Positions 12,562-22,510 of a stretch of DNA of 64,000 nucleotides are shown here, in pieces. The notes below the pieces were generated by a model that was given only the letters and a program-made list of their open reading frames with translations, ran no database searches and had not been told where the DNA came from. Source of the DNA: Geodermatophilus sp. TF02-6 (lineage in GTDB: Bacteria > Actinomycetota > Actinomycetes > Mycobacteriales > Geodermatophilaceae); the NCBI RefSeq assembly GCF_003319115.1, contig NZ_QOHF01000002.1, positions 235,251 through 299,250 of the forward strand, written 5' to 3'. Made by a program: the position numbers and the translations under genes. Every line of letters starts with the position of its first letter. Position 1 is the first letter of the stretch.

Positions 12562-13542
12562 CTACTGGGCGAGCATGTCCTCGGTGACGACGGACTCGGT
12601 GTCGGGGATGCCGAGGTCCTTGGCCCGCTTGTCGGCCATCGCCAGCAGCCGGCGGATGCGGCCGGCGACGGCGTCCTTGGTCATCGGCGGGTCGGCCCGC
12701 TGGCCGAGCTCCTCCAGCGACGCCTGACCGTGCTCGAGCCGCAGCCGGCCGGCGACCAGCAGGTGCTCGGGGGCGTCGCCGTCGAGGATCTCCAGCGCCC
12801 GCTCGACGCGGGCGCTGGCGGCCACCGCGGCGCGGGCGGAGCGGCGCAGGTTGGCGTCGTCGAAGTTGGCCAGCCGGTTGGCCGTGGCCCGGACCTCGCG
12901 GCGCATCCGCCGCTCCTCCCAGGCCATCACCGCGTCGTGGGCGCCCATGCGGGTCAGCAGCGCGCTGATCGCGTCGCCGTCCCGGACGACCACCCGGTCG
13001 GCGCCGCGGACCTCGCGGGCCTTGGCGGCGATGCCGAGCCGCCGGGCGGCGCCGACCAGCGCCATGGCGGCCTCGGGGCCGGGGCAGGTGACCTCCAGGG
13101 AGGAGGAGCGGCCCGGTTCGGTGAGCGACCCGTGCGCGAGGAAGGCCCCGCGCCAGGCGGCCTCGGCGTCGTTGAGGCTGCCCGAGACGACGGCGGGCGG
13201 CAGCCCGCGGACCGGACGGCCGCGCTGGTCGACCAGCCCGGTCTGGCGGGCCAGGCCCTCGCCGTGCTTGGCGATGCGGACCAGGTAGCGCACGCCGCGG
13301 CGGATGTTGCCGCCGGCCAGCACGCTCACCCCGCTGGTGTAGCCGTACACCTCGCTGATGTCTCGACGGAGCCGGCGGGCGACGGAGCCGGTGTCGAGCT
13401 CGGCCTCGATGACCACGCGGCCACCGACGATGTGCAGGCCGCCGCTGAACCGCAGCAGCGCGGTGACCTCCGCCTTGCGCTCAGAGGTCTTGCTGCACTC
13501 CACCCGAGACAGCTCGTCCTTGACCATGGCGGTCATCGCCAT
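12562..13542 (-). CDS. whiA: DNA-binding regulator WhiA
   Basis: WhiA is a conserved Gram-positive regulator. In sporulating actinobacteria it controls division and differentiation genes together with WhiB. The 326-residue product has the LAGLIDADG-like N-terminal domain ([19 protein letters not shown] near residues 6-24) and the C-terminal helix-turn-helix region ending [13 protein letters not shown] 13542 gives the usual [11 protein letters not shown] start. GTG 13557, five codons upstream, is also possible. It is the last gene of the conserved uvrC-rapZ-yvcK-whiA cluster, 27 bases after yvcK. Confidence 0.94.
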   Translation of the reverse strand: MAMTAMVKDELSRVECSKTSERKAEVTALLRFSGGLHIVGGRVVIEAELDTGSVARRLRRDISEVYGYTSGVSVLAGGNIRRGVRYLVRIAKHGEGLARQTGLVDQRGRPVRGLPPAVVSGSLNDAEAAWRGAFLAHGSLTEPGRSSSLEVTCPGPEAAMALVGAARRLGIAAKAREVRGADRVVVRDGDAISALLTRMGAHDAVMAWEERRMRREVRATANRLANFDDANLRRSARAAVAASARVERALEILDGDAPEHLLVAGRLRLEHGQASLEELGQRADPPMTKDAVAGRIRRLLAMADKRAKDLGIPDTESVVTEDMLAQ

Positions 13543-13569
13543 GCCGTCCACCCCCACGTCCCCCCGGGG

Positions 13570-14658
13570 TCACCAAGCCCCATGTGCGGCGTCTCCTTCT
13601 CCCCCTCGTACCGGTGCCGGTACCTGAGGTTGCGGTACCGGACTCCGGATTTCCATGCCCTGTCGCACCCCGGCCGCCGACCGCAGGGCCGTCCCCAGAG
13701 CCGTGGCCAGGCGCACCGGGTCGTGGCGCGGCGCCCCCTCCCCCTCGGCCACCGGGGTCAGGACCAGCTCGGCTCCGCACTCACGCACCGCAGACAGGAG
13801 ACCACAGCGGTCAACCACCGAGTCGACATCGGCGATCACCGTGTGCAGCGCCACCCCGCCCAGGTGCGCCCGCAGGACCGCCAGGTGCTCCTCCGGCGAG
13901 AAGCCGTCGGTCTCCCCCGGCTGCGGCTCCAGGTTGAGGACGACGACCACTCGGGCGCGGCTGGCCTCGAGGGCGGCGCGCAGCCGCGGGACCAGCAGGT
14001 GCGGCAGCACCGAGGTGTACCAGGAGCCCGGGCCGAGGGAGACGACGTCGGCGGCGGCGATGGCGTCGAGCACCGCCCGGCTCACCGGCGGGTCCGGCGG
14101 CGCGACGATGATGTCGCGCACCCGGCCGGGCGTGGTCGCGATCGCCACCTGCCCGCGGATGGTGCGGCTGCGCGCCGGGTCGTCGGGGTCGGTGCTGTCC
14201 ACCCGGGCCACCAGGTCCAGCGGCACGTCGGCCATGGGCAGCACCCGGCCGCGGGCGCCGAGCAGCCGGCACAGGTCGTCCAGCGCGCGGACGGTGTCGC
14301 CGTCGTGCATCTCGACCAGCCCGGTGAGCACCAGGTTGCCCACCGGGTGGCCGGCGAGGACGCCGGTCCCGCCGAGCCGGTGCTGCAGCAGCGCGGCCAC
14401 CTGCCGGGTACCGGGGTCGTCGCCGGCCAGGGCGGTCAGCGCCATCCGCAGGTCGCCGGGCGGCAGCACCGGCATCTCCCGGCGGATGCGGCCGGAGGAG
14501 CCGCCGTCGTCGGCGACGGTGACGACGGCGGTGAGGTCGGGGGTGATCCGCCGCCACGCGGCCAGGGCGGCGGCCAGCCCGTGGCCGCCGCCGAACGCCA
14601 CGACGCGCAGTGGTCGGTCGAGCGCCGGACCCGCAGGCCCGGTGTCTCCGGCGGCCAC
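13570..14658 (-). CDS. yvcK: YvcK/CofD-like gluconeogenesis factor
   Basis: YvcK (GlmR) binds UDP-N-acetylglucosamine and links carbon flux to cell-wall precursor synthesis. It is needed for growth on gluconeogenic carbon in several Gram-positives. The 362-residue product has the nucleotide-binding start RVVAFGGGHGLA near residues 18-29, then TVADDGGSSGRIRR near 46-59 and SLGPGSWYTSVLPHLL in the second half, all CofD-like landmarks. GTG 14658 overlaps the rapZ TAG stop by one base. The run of about 20 C-terminal residues rich in Pro is not conserved. Confidence 0.94.
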   Translation of the reverse strand: MAAGDTGPAGPALDRPLRVVAFGGGHGLAAALAAWRRITPDLTAVVTVADDGGSSGRIRREMPVLPPGDLRMALTALAGDDPGTRQVAALLQHRLGGTGVLAGHPVGNLVLTGLVEMHDGDTVRALDDLCRLLGARGRVLPMADVPLDLVARVDSTDPDDPARSRTIRGQVAIATTPGRVRDIIVAPPDPPVSRAVLDAIAAADVVSLGPGSWYTSVLPHLLVPRLRAALEASRARVVVVLNLEPQPGETDGFSPEEHLAVLRAHLGGVALHTVIADVDSVVDRCGLLSAVRECGAELVLTPVAEGEGAPRHDPVRLATALGTALRSAAGVRQGMEIRSPVPQPQVPAPVRGGEGDAAHGAW

Positions 14659-15632
14659 TACTCGCGGCCCAGGTCGCGGTGCTGGACGGCGGCGTCGACG
14701 CCGTCCGCCCGCAGTCGGCGGGCGAACTCCTCCGCGATCGCGACGCTGCGGTGCTTGCCGCCGGTGCACCCCACCGCGAGGGTCAGGTAGCGCTTGCCCT
14801 CCCGCCGGTAGCCGGGGATGAGCAGCCGCAGCACGTCGGTGTAGCGGTCCAGGAACGGGGCCGCCTCCTCCTGGCCCAGGACGTAGGCGCGCACGTCCGG
14901 GTCCTGCCCGGTGTGCGGGCGCAGCTCGGGCAGCCAGTGCGGGTTGGGCAGGAACCGCGCGTCCACGACCAGGTCGGCGTCCAGCGGCAGGCCGTACTTG
15001 AAGCCGAAGCTCATCACCGTGGCGGTCAGCGGCGGGGTCTGGCCCTCGCGGGCGAAGGCGTTCTCCAGCGTGGCGCGCAGCTGGTGCACGTTGAGGTCGC
15101 TGGTGTCCACCCACAGGTCGGCCTCGCCGGCGATCCCGGTGAGCAGGCCGCGCTCGGCGGTGATGCCGTCGATGAGCGTGCCGTTTCCCTGCAGCGGGTG
15201 CTCGCGCCGGTTGGACTCGTAGCGGCGGACCAGCACCTCGTCGCGCGCGTGCACGTAGAGCACCCGCGGGCGGTGCCCGGCCTCCGACAGCACACGGATG
15301 GCCTCCTGCAGGTCGCTGGAGAACGCCCGGCTGCGCACGTCCACGACGGCGGCGAAGCGGCGGACGTCGCCCCGCGCGCCGAGCTCCACCATCGGCAGCA
15401 GCAGCGCCGGGGGGAGGTTGTCCACGACGAACCAGCCGAGGTCCTCCAGCACCCGCCCGGCGCTGTTCTTGCCGGCGCCGGACAGGCCGGTGACGACGAC
15501 GACGTCCAGCGGCGGGGTCTCGGTGGACGCCGGGTCCATGGGGGCGGGGAGGTCGCCGTGCGGGTGGCCGCCGTTGCCGGCCGGGCCGGGGTGGGCGCCG
15601 AGCACGCCGTCCGCCGTCCGCGCCCCGTCCAT
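14658..15632 (-). CDS. rapZ: RNase adapter / nucleotide-binding protein RapZ
   Basis: RapZ-family proteins are P-loop ATP/GTP-binding proteins. In E. coli RapZ controls glucosamine-6-phosphate synthase mRNA through small RNAs; the actinobacterial role is less clear. The 324-residue product has VVVTGLSGAGKNSAGRVLED, the Walker A region, then FVVDNLPPALL and the C-terminal VGCTGGKHRSVAIAEE signature. The Walker A residue after Lys is Asn instead of Ser/Thr, which is unusual. ATG 15632 lies five bases after the uvrC stop. An internal ATG at 15539 would give 293 residues and cannot be excluded, but it has no visible ribosome site. Confidence 0.92.
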   Translation of the reverse strand: MDGARTADGVLGAHPGPAGNGGHPHGDLPAPMDPASTETPPLDVVVVTGLSGAGKNSAGRVLEDLGWFVVDNLPPALLLPMVELGARGDVRRFAAVVDVRSRAFSSDLQEAIRVLSEAGHRPRVLYVHARDEVLVRRYESNRREHPLQGNGTLIDGITAERGLLTGIAGEADLWVDTSDLNVHQLRATLENAFAREGQTPPLTATVMSFGFKYGLPLDADLVVDARFLPNPHWLPELRPHTGQDPDVRAYVLGQEEAAPFLDRYTDVLRLLIPGYRREGKRYLTLAVGCTGGKHRSVAIAEEFARRLRADGVDAAVQHRDLGRE

Positions 15633-15637
15633 CCGGC

Positions 15638-17737
15638 TCACGAGGCCACCCGGCCGACCTCGGCGGTGGTCCCGGCGTCGCCGCTCGGAGTGCCCCGCTC
15701 GGCGGGGCCGGCCGGTGCGGTCGTCGTCTCGACGACCGCACCGGCCGGGGTGTCGACCGCCGGCTCCACCGGTTCCGCCGGCTGTACCTCCGTCGCCTCC
15801 CCCACCTCCGGCTGTACCTCCGTCGCCTCCCCCACCTCCGGCTGTGCGACCGCCGCCAGCACCGCCTGCGCCGTCCGCCGGCCGATGCCCGGGACGGCCA
15901 TCAGCTCCTCGACGGTCGCGGCGCGCAGCCGCTTGAGCGATCCGAACTGCTTCATGAGCGCCTTTCGCCGGGTGTCGCCGAGCCCGGGGACGTCGTCCAA
16001 CAGGGAGACCAGCATGCTGGTGGACCGCTTCTGCCGGTGGTAGGTGATCGCGAAGCGGTGCGCCTCGTCGCGGACCCGCTGCAGCAGGTACAGCGCCTCC
16101 GACGTGCGCGGCAGGACCACCGGGTCGCTCTCCCCGGGCAGCCACACCTCCTCCATGCGCTTGGCCAGCCCGCAGACGGCGACGTCGACGATCCCCAGCT
16201 CGTCCAGGGACCGCGCGGCCGCGGCCACCTGCGGGGCGCCGCCGTCCACCACGAGCAGGTTGGGCGGGTAGGCGAACCGGCGCGGCCGGCCCTCCTCCGC
16301 GGCGACGCCTCCGGCGTCCGCCCGGTCGGCCTGCTCCCGGAGGTGCCGGGCGAAGCGGCGGCGGACCACCTCGGCCATCGCCGCGGTGTCGTCGGTCCCG
16401 TTCGTGACCGCGAAGCGGCGGTAGTCGGACTTCTTCGCCAGGCCGTCCTCGAAGACGACCATCGAGGCCACCACGTCGGTGCCCTGCACGTGCGAGACGT
16501 CGATGCACTCGATCCGCAGCGGCGCCTCGGGCAGCTCGAGCGCCTCCTGCAGCTCCGCCAGCGCCAGCGAGCGGGCGGTGAGGTCGCTGGCCCGCCTCAC
16601 CCGGTGCCGGGCGAAGGCCTCCTCGGCGTTGCGCTGCACGGTCTCGAGCAGGGCCCGCTTGTCGCCGCGCTGGGGGACGCGCAGGGACACCTTCGAGCCG
16701 CGCAGCTCGGCGAGCAGCTCGGCGTAGACGTCGGCGTCGGCGGGCAGCTCGGGCACGAGCACCTCGCGGGGCACGGCCTCGCCGGCGCCGTTCTCGTCGT
16801 CCACACCGCCGTAGACCTGCAGGAGGAACTGCTCGACCAGCTCGCCGGTGGTGACCTCCTCGACCTTGTCGACGATCCAGCCGCGCTGGCCGCGCACCCG
16901 CCCGCCGCGCACGTGGAAGACCTGGACGGAGGCCTCCAGCTCGTCCTGGGCGAAGGCGACGACGTCGGCGTCGGTGCCGTCGCCGAGGACGACGGCCTGC
17001 TTCTCCATCGCCCGCTTGAGCGCCCCGATGTCGTCGCGCAGCCGGGCGGCCCTCTCGTACTCCATCGCCTCGGCGGCCTCGGCCATCTCCCGCTCGAGCC
17101 GCTTGACCATCAGGTCGGTCCGGCCGGCCATGAAGTCGCAGAAGTCGTCGACGATCCGCCGGTGCTCCTCGGCGCTGACCCGACCGACGCAGGGCGCGGC
17201 GCACTTGCCGATGTAGCCGAGCAGGCACGGGCGGCCGATCTGCCCGGCGCGCGTGAAGACGCCGTTGGAGCAGGTGCGGGCCGGGAAGACCCGGGTGAGG
17301 GTGTCGAGCGTCTCGCGGATGGCCCAGGCGTGCGCGTACGGGCCGAAGTAGCGCACGCCCTTCCTCTTCGGCCCGCGCATGACCTGCAGCCGCGGGTACT
17401 CCTCGTTCAGGGTCACGGCCAGCGAGGGGTAGCTCTTGTCGTCGCGGTAGCGGACGTTGAACCGCGGGTCGAACTCCTTGATCCAGTTGTACTCGAGCTG
17501 GAGGGCCTCGACCTCGGTGCCGACGACGGTCCACTCGACGCTGGCCGCCGTCGTCACCATCTGCCGGGTGCGCGGGTGCAGCCCGGCGACGTCGGCGAAG
17601 TAGCTGTTCAGTCGCTGCCGGAGGTTCTTGGCCTTGCCGACGTAGACCACCCGCCCGTTGGGGTCGCGGAACTTGTAGACCCCCGGGTCCTCCGGGATGC
17701 TGCCGACCGCCGGTCGGTACGTGGACGGGTCGGGCAT
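15638..17737 (-). CDS. uvrC: Excinuclease ABC subunit C
   Basis: UvrC makes the two incisions flanking a DNA lesion in nucleotide excision repair. The 699-residue product carries the GIY-YIG nuclease at the N-terminus (GVY at 19-21, YVG at 32-34), the central UVR motif, the RNase H-like endonuclease domain with [12 protein letters not shown] and VVDGGAPQ, and a C-terminal helix-hairpin-helix near [11 protein letters not shown]. Beyond this lies a 60-residue Pro/Glu/Val-rich tail with a perfect duplicated decapeptide ([10 protein letters not shown]). The ATG at 17737 gives the family start MPDPSTYRP. It begins the uvrC-rapZ-yvcK-whiA operon. Confidence 0.96.
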   Translation of the reverse strand: MPDPSTYRPAVGSIPEDPGVYKFRDPNGRVVYVGKAKNLRQRLNSYFADVAGLHPRTRQMVTTAASVEWTVVGTEVEALQLEYNWIKEFDPRFNVRYRDDKSYPSLAVTLNEEYPRLQVMRGPKRKGVRYFGPYAHAWAIRETLDTLTRVFPARTCSNGVFTRAGQIGRPCLLGYIGKCAAPCVGRVSAEEHRRIVDDFCDFMAGRTDLMVKRLEREMAEAAEAMEYERAARLRDDIGALKRAMEKQAVVLGDGTDADVVAFAQDELEASVQVFHVRGGRVRGQRGWIVDKVEEVTTGELVEQFLLQVYGGVDDENGAGEAVPREVLVPELPADADVYAELLAELRGSKVSLRVPQRGDKRALLETVQRNAEEAFARHRVRRASDLTARSLALAELQEALELPEAPLRIECIDVSHVQGTDVVASMVVFEDGLAKKSDYRRFAVTNGTDDTAAMAEVVRRRFARHLREQADRADAGGVAAEEGRPRRFAYPPNLLVVDGGAPQVAAAARSLDELGIVDVAVCGLAKRMEEVWLPGESDPVVLPRTSEALYLLQRVRDEAHRFAITYHRQKRSTSMLVSLLDDVPGLGDTRRKALMKQFGSLKRLRAATVEELMAVPGIGRRTAQAVLAAVAQPEVGEATEVQPEVGEATEVQPAEPVEPAVDTPAGAVVETTTAPAGPAERGTPSGDAGTTAEVGRVAS
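15781..15840. repeat. Perfect 30-base tandem duplication in the uvrC tail
   Basis: Bases 15781-15810 and 15811-15840 are identical. The duplication adds ten residues in frame to the poorly conserved C-terminal tail of UvrC, after the helix-hairpin-helix domain. Confidence 0.9.
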
Positions 17738-17929
17738 GCGCTCTAGCCTAGGTGGCGGGCCCGACGTCCCGGTCGCCCCCGAGTCGTCGGGCGTCACGGC
17801 CGGTGCACGTGTGCAGGTGCGGCTCGCGCCGACCGCCGAGGTCGTCGCGGCCTCCCGGCGCGACCCCCCCGGATTCGTCGCGGCTCGCTCCGCGGAGCCG
17901 CCCGGCGACAGCTGACGCCCGCCGGACCG

Positions 17930-18847
17930 TCAGCGCAGACGCGCCTCGAGCCAGGCGAGCAGGTCGGCAGTCACCTCGTCGCGGTTGGTCTCGTTGAGGA
18001 CCTCGTGCCGAGCGTCGGAGTAGACGTGCAGCTCGACCGGGAGGCCGCGGGCGCGCAGCAGGTCGGCCAGGGCGGTGACCTGGCCGGCGTCGACCCCGCC
18101 GACCGGGTCGCGTTGCCCGGCCAGCAGCAGCACCGGCAGGTCGCCGGGCAGCGCGGCCACCCCCTCCTCGCTGGCCGCCCGGACCGACAGCCCGAACACC
18201 CCGGCTGCGTAGGCCGTGGTCAGCGGCATCTGGTCGCCGCACATCGGGTCGGCGACGTAGGCATCGACCTCGGCCGGGTCCCGGGAGAGCCAGTCGTAGG
18301 GTGTGCGGGCCGGCTCGAACGGCTGGTTGAAGGCCCTCAGCGCGTCCAACGGGTGGTCGCCGGCGCCGGCCGCCGTCGAGGCCTCCAGCGCGGCTACCGC
18401 CTCCGTCAGGTGCGGGGCGACGCCGACCGGGCCGGAGAGCGCCAGGCCGGCGAGGTCGCCGCCGTCCCGCTCGGCCGCGGCGAGCGCGACGATCGAGCCC
18501 ATCGAGTGGCCGAGCAGCACGTGCGGGACGCCGGGGTGCTCGTCAGCGGCGACCGCGGACAGCGCCCGGACGTCGTCCACCAGGGTGTCGACGCCGGCGC
18601 CGCCGAACCGGCCGGCGCCGGTGGCCTCCGCCGTCCGGCCGTGGCCGCGCAGGTCCATCGCGTACACGACCAGGCCGCGGGCGGTGAGCGCGCCGGCCAG
18701 CCGGCCGTAGCGGCCGGAGTGCTCGGAGGCGCCGTGCACGACCTGAACGGTGGCGCGGACCTCCCCCTCCGGCAGCCAGCGCCGGTACACCAGGCGCACC
18801 CCGTCGGCAGCCTGCAGCAGCCGCTCGTCCTCACCGGTCACCGTCAT
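17930..18847 (-). CDS. Alpha/beta hydrolase, monoacylglycerol lipase-like
   Basis: This is a predicted soluble serine hydrolase of the Hydrolase_4 (serine aminopeptidase S33 / monoglyceride lipase) group. The 305-residue product shows VVHGASEHSGRY near residues 37-48 (oxyanion region), the nucleophile elbow GHSMGS near 113-118, a probable acid Asp in GQRDPVGG and the catalytic His in DARHEVLNE. The ATG overlaps the stop of the universal stress protein gene by four bases (ATGA), so it is the distal gene of the tctCBA-usp operon. The substrate cannot be inferred. No signal peptide is seen. Confidence 0.85.
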   Translation of the reverse strand: MTVTGEDERLLQAADGVRLVYRRWLPEGEVRATVQVVHGASEHSGRYGRLAGALTARGLVVYAMDLRGHGRTAEATGAGRFGGAGVDTLVDDVRALSAVAADEHPGVPHVLLGHSMGSIVALAAAERDGGDLAGLALSGPVGVAPHLTEAVAALEASTAAGAGDHPLDALRAFNQPFEPARTPYDWLSRDPAEVDAYVADPMCGDQMPLTTAYAAGVFGLSVRAASEEGVAALPGDLPVLLLAGQRDPVGGVDAGQVTALADLLRARGLPVELHVYSDARHEVLNETNRDEVTADLLAWLEARLR

Positions 18848-19266
18848 CGCGCGTCCTCCCCGGGTGGGCCCTTGACCGCCAGGATCGGGCAGTCGACGTC
18901 CAGCAGGATCCGCTGGGCGGCGCTGCCCATGAGCAGCTTGCCCACCGCCGAACGCCGCCGCAGGCCGATGACCAGCAGGTCGGCGTCGGTGTCCGCCGCC
19001 GCGTCGGCCAGCTCCTCGGCGACGTCCCGGCCCACCGGCTGGCGCACCTCGAAGGGCACCCCGGACACGGTCAGGTCGGCGTGCAGCTGCCGCAGGCGGT
19101 CGCCGAAGAGGAACTCCTCGTCGACCAGCGCGTCGCCGCGGGAGCTGTTGACCACGACCAGCCGCGCGGAGCGCCGCTGTGCCTCGAGCACCGCGTGCTC
19201 CAGCGCGGCCCGGCCCCGGGGGGTGGGGACGACGCCGACCACGACCACCGGCTGGGCTCCGGTCAC
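18844..19266 (-). CDS. Universal stress protein family protein
   Basis: This is a small UspA-fold protein, probably ATP-binding. The 140-residue product has the first beta strand VVVVGVVPT at the N-terminus and the typical C-terminal nucleotide motif in [20 protein letters not shown], with G-x2-G-x9-G-S-like spacing. It ends with the strand [10 protein letters not shown] 19266 overlaps the tctA stop by four bases and its own stop overlaps the hydrolase start by four. A UspA protein tied to a tripartite tricarboxylate transporter is a recurring bacterial arrangement. Here it may tune transport to energy state, but that is inference. Confidence 0.88.
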   Translation of the reverse strand: MTGAQPVVVVGVVPTPRGRAALEHAVLEAQRRSARLVVVNSSRGDALVDEEFLFGDRLRQLHADLTVSGVPFEVRQPVGRDVAEELADAAADTDADLLVIGLRRRSAVGKLLMGSAAQRILLDVDCPILAVKGPPGEDAR

Positions 19267-20816
19267 CGGCGCACCTCCCGTTCGTCCTCCCGGTGCCGCA
19301 GCCTGGCGCCCTCCTGCAGTTCCTCGGGGGTCGAGCGGCGGCCGCGGACGGCGCGCAGCACGATCGGCCCGGCCAGGGCGAGGAGGGCCAGGGCCAGGAC
19401 GATGCGGCTGAACCAGGTCTCGACCAGGACGCCGAGGTCGCCGCCGCTGATGGCCAGGGCCCGGCGCAGGTTGGTCTCCGCGATCGGGCCGAGGATCAGC
19501 CCGATGACCGCCGGCGCCACCGGCCAGCCGTAGCGGCGCATGAGGAACCCGAGGCCGCCCAGGAGCAGCAGGATCACCAGGTCGAGGGGGTCGGCGTTGA
19601 CCGCGTAGGAGCCGAGCGAGGCGAACAGCAGGATCCCGGCGTACAGGTAGGGGCGCGGGATGCGCAGCAGCTGCACCCACACGCCGGCCAGGGGCAGGTT
19701 GAGCACCAGCAGCATCGCGTTGCCGATGAGCAGGGCCGCGATCAGCGTCCAGACCAGCGTGGACTCGGTGGTCAGCAGGGTCGGCCCGGGCTGGATGCCG
19801 TAGCCGGTGAAGGCGGCCAGCAGGATCGCCGCGGTCGCCGACGTGGGTAGGCCGAGGGTCAGCAGCGGCACGAGGACGCCGGCGGCCGCGGCGTTGTTGG
19901 CCGCCTCCGGCCCGGCCACGCCCTCGATGGCGCCCCGGCCGAACTGCTCGGGGTGCTTGGTGAGCCGGCGTTCGGCGGCGTAGGAGAGGAAGGTCGGGAT
20001 CTCCGCACCACCGGCGGGCAGCGCGCCGAACGGGAAGCCCAGCGCGGTGCCGCGCAGCCACGGCTTCCACGACCGGCGCAGGTCCTCGCGGGTCATGTAC
20101 GGCCCGGACGCGGGCATCACCTGCACCGGCCCGCGGCGCAGCCGGGACGCCACGTACAGCGCCTCGCCGACCGCGAACAGGGCCACCGCCACGACGACCA
20201 CGTCGATGCCGTCGGACAGCTGCGGGATGCCGAGGGTGAACCGCTCCTGCCCGGAGAGCACGTCGGTGCCGACCAGGCCCAGGTAGAGGCCGACGCCGAG
20301 GGAGGCCAGCCCGCGCAGCGGCGAGGAGCCCAGCACGGTGGAGACCGCCACGAAGGCGAGGACGGCGAGGGCGAAGTAGTCGGCCGCGGTGATCCCGATG
20401 GCCAGGTCGACCACGGTGGGGGCGACGAGGGCGAGCAGCAGGGTGGCGATGGTGCCGGCGACGAACGACCCGATGGCCGCCGTCGCCAGGGCCGCCGCGC
20501 CGCGGCCGGCCTTGGCCATCTGGTTGCCCTCGAGCGCGGTCATGATCGAGCTGGACTCGCCGGGGGTGTTGAGCAGGATCGACGTCGTCGACCCGCCGTA
20601 CATGCCGCCGTAGTAGATGCCGGCGAACATGATGAACGCGCTGGTCGGCTCCAGGACGTAGGTGATCGGCAGCAGCAGCGCGACGGTCATGGCCGGCCCG
20701 ATGCCGGGGAGGACGCCGACCGCCGTCCCCAGGAGCACGCCGAGCAGCGCGAACAGCAGGTTGACCGGGGTGAGCGCGTCGGCGAAGCCGCCGAGCAGGT
20801 CGGAGAGGGCGTCCAT
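19263..20816 (-). CDS. tctA: Tripartite tricarboxylate transporter large membrane subunit TctA
   Basis: TctA is the large permease subunit of an extracytoplasmic-receptor-dependent secondary transporter for tricarboxylates or other organic acids. The 517-residue product has about 11-12 membrane segments. It also has the family signatures [20 protein letters not shown] near residues 35-54 and [20 protein letters not shown] near 66-85, and a mirrored [12 protein letters not shown] motif in the second half. ATG 20816 is preceded directly by an in-frame GTG at 20819. GAGGGG upstream could serve either. Located between tctB and a stress protein gene, overlapping the latter by four bases. Confidence 0.94.
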   Translation of the reverse strand: MDALSDLLGGFADALTPVNLLFALLGVLLGTAVGVLPGIGPAMTVALLLPITYVLEPTSAFIMFAGIYYGGMYGGSTTSILLNTPGESSSIMTALEGNQMAKAGRGAAALATAAIGSFVAGTIATLLLALVAPTVVDLAIGITAADYFALAVLAFVAVSTVLGSSPLRGLASLGVGLYLGLVGTDVLSGQERFTLGIPQLSDGIDVVVVAVALFAVGEALYVASRLRRGPVQVMPASGPYMTREDLRRSWKPWLRGTALGFPFGALPAGGAEIPTFLSYAAERRLTKHPEQFGRGAIEGVAGPEAANNAAAAGVLVPLLTLGLPTSATAAILLAAFTGYGIQPGPTLLTTESTLVWTLIAALLIGNAMLLVLNLPLAGVWVQLLRIPRPYLYAGILLFASLGSYAVNADPLDLVILLLLGGLGFLMRRYGWPVAPAVIGLILGPIAETNLRRALAISGGDLGVLVETWFSRIVLALALLALAGPIVLRAVRGRRSTPEELQEGARLRHREDEREVRR

Positions 20817-20829
20817 CACGACCAGCCCC

Positions 20830-21411
20830 TCACACCCAGCTCGTCGCCCACTCGAGCAGCGTCCCGCCGGGCAGCGCCACGTTCAGTGCCTTGACGAAGA
20901 CGACCCAGACGACGATCGAGGTGATGCCGCCGGCGAGCAGCGGTCGGACGATGCCGCGGGCGCCCAGCGCCCAGGCCACGGTGCCGAACATCAGCGTCAC
21001 CGCCAGCGGCCAGCCGACCACGTTGATCAGCAGCGCGTGGGCGAGGAAGGCGACGGCGATGACGCCGACCGCACGCCAGGAGGTGCCGGCGGTGGGGTCG
21101 ACGTCCTCGCTCTCGTCGGCGGGGCCGCGGTCACCGCGGAAGACGCGGTAGCCCAGGGCCAGGGCGGTGGCGATGACCAGCCCGCCGACCAGGTAGGGGA
21201 AGAAGCGCGGGCCGACGGTGTTCGCCGAGCCGGGGACGGCGATCGTGCCGGCGTCCAGGACCAGGTAGACCCCGAGCGCGCCCAGGGCGACGGTCATGAC
21301 CAGCTCGCCGGTGTTCCGCCCCCGGAACTCCTGGGCGACGGGGGCGGCCGGCTCGCGGTCGCTCCGGGTCGCGCCGGCGGGGCCGTCCCGCCCGGCGCCC
21401 GGCCCGGTCAC
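20830..21411 (-). CDS. tctB: Tripartite tricarboxylate transporter small membrane subunit TctB
   Basis: TctB is the small membrane subunit partnering TctA. The 193-residue product has a hydrophilic, Pro/Arg-rich N-terminal stretch, then about four membrane segments starting at [18 protein letters not shown]. The family segment [12 protein letters not shown] follows the first one. GTG 21411 overlaps the tctC stop by four bases (GTGA). Sequence in this family is poorly conserved, so the call rests on topology, the [12 protein letters not shown] motif and position between tctC and tctA. Confidence 0.88.
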   Translation of the reverse strand: MTGPGAGRDGPAGATRSDREPAAPVAQEFRGRNTGELVMTVALGALGVYLVLDAGTIAVPGSANTVGPRFFPYLVGGLVIATALALGYRVFRGDRGPADESEDVDPTAGTSWRAVGVIAVAFLAHALLINVVGWPLAVTLMFGTVAWALGARGIVRPLLAGGITSIVVWVVFVKALNVALPGGTLLEWATSWV

Positions 21412-22391
21412 TGGACCAGCCCGATCTGCACCAGGATCTCGCGCACCCGTGCCTCCTCCTCGGTGAGGAACGCGCCGTAGTCGTCGCCGGTCAGCAACAG
21501 GTCGTCCCAGCCGTTGTTCGCCAGCGCCTCGGCCCACTCGTCGGTGCCGTGCATGTCGACGACCAGGCCGATGAGGTCCTCGCGAGCGGAGTCGCTCATG
21601 TCGGGGCGGGCCATCAGGCCGCGCCAGTTGGACAGCTCGACGTCGAACCCGGACTCGACCAGGGTGGGGACGTCGGGGACCTGGCCGCTGCGCTCGGCGG
21701 TGGAGACGGCCAGGCCCGTGAGGTCGCCGCCGGCCACCTGGGGCCCGTAGTCGGCGGTGCCGGAGATGCCGGCGGCGACCTGGCCGCCGAGCAGCGCCGC
21801 CAGGGACTCGCCGCCGCCCGAGTAGGGGATGTAGTTGACGTCCCCGGGGTCGATGCCGGCCGCCTGGGCCAGCAGCCCGGCGAGGATCTGGTCGGTGCCG
21901 CCGGCCGACCCGCCGGCGATGGGCGTGTTCGCGGGGTCGGCCTTCCAGGCGTCGACGAAGCCGGCGATGTCGTCGTAGGGGGCGTCGGGCGGGGCGACGA
22001 TGAGCTCCGTCTCACCGATCAGCCGGGCCACGGGGGTGACGTCGGTGAGCCGGGTGGTCGAGTCGTTGGTGTCGACGGCGCCGACCATGACCAGGCCCAT
22101 CATCATGAGCAGGGCGTCGTCGTCCTCGCGGGCGAGCTGGCCCAGGCCGATGGTGCCGCCGGCGCCCTCGACGTTGAAGACCTGCACGTTGCGGGCCAGC
22201 CCGCTGCTCTGGATGGTCCGCTGCACCACCCGCGCGGTGGTGTCCCACCCCCCGCCGGGGCTGGCCGGGGCCATGATCCGCAGCCGGGAGAGGTCCCCGG
22301 GTCGGACGACGGTGCCCGCGCAGCCGGCCAGCGCGCCGAGCACGGGGGCAGCGACCACGCCGGCGAGGAACGACCTGCGAGTCAGCGGCAC
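21408..22391 (-). CDS. tctC: Tripartite tricarboxylate transporter substrate-binding protein TctC
   Basis: TctC captures the substrate outside the membrane and delivers it to TctAB. The 327-residue product begins [11 protein letters not shown], a twin-arginine (Tat) motif. A hydrophobic core and the lipobox LAGC near residues 21-24 follow, so it is probably exported folded and lipid-anchored. Family landmarks are [14 protein letters not shown] near 40-53 and [16 protein letters not shown] [12 protein letters not shown] in the middle. GTG 22391 has GGAGGTG upstream. It is the first gene of tctC-tctB-tctA-usp-hydrolase. The ligand is unknown. Confidence 0.92.
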   Translation of the reverse strand: MPLTRRSFLAGVVAAPVLGALAGCAGTVVRPGDLSRLRIMAPASPGGGWDTTARVVQRTIQSSGLARNVQVFNVEGAGGTIGLGQLAREDDDALLMMMGLVMVGAVDTNDSTTRLTDVTPVARLIGETELIVAPPDAPYDDIAGFVDAWKADPANTPIAGGSAGGTDQILAGLLAQAAGIDPGDVNYIPYSGGGESLAALLGGQVAAGISGTADYGPQVAGGDLTGLAVSTAERSGQVPDVPTLVESGFDVELSNWRGLMARPDMSDSAREDLIGLVVDMHGTDEWAEALANNGWDDLLLTGDDYGAFLTEEEARVREILVQIGLVQ

Positions 22392-22510
22392 AGCGGCACC
22401 TCCGGTGCACCCGGCGCGGGGTCCCAGGCAACCACGAGTCACCGTCCAGGGGAAGGTGGCCGAAGGTCCACCGCTCACCCCAGGGGGTTGTCGTTCCGTG
22501 AGGACCGCGG

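Noticed and set aside
17738..17929. RNA gene or regulatory RNA between uvrC and the hydrolase
   Set aside because: No cloverleaf, riboswitch motif or strong hairpin was recognised.
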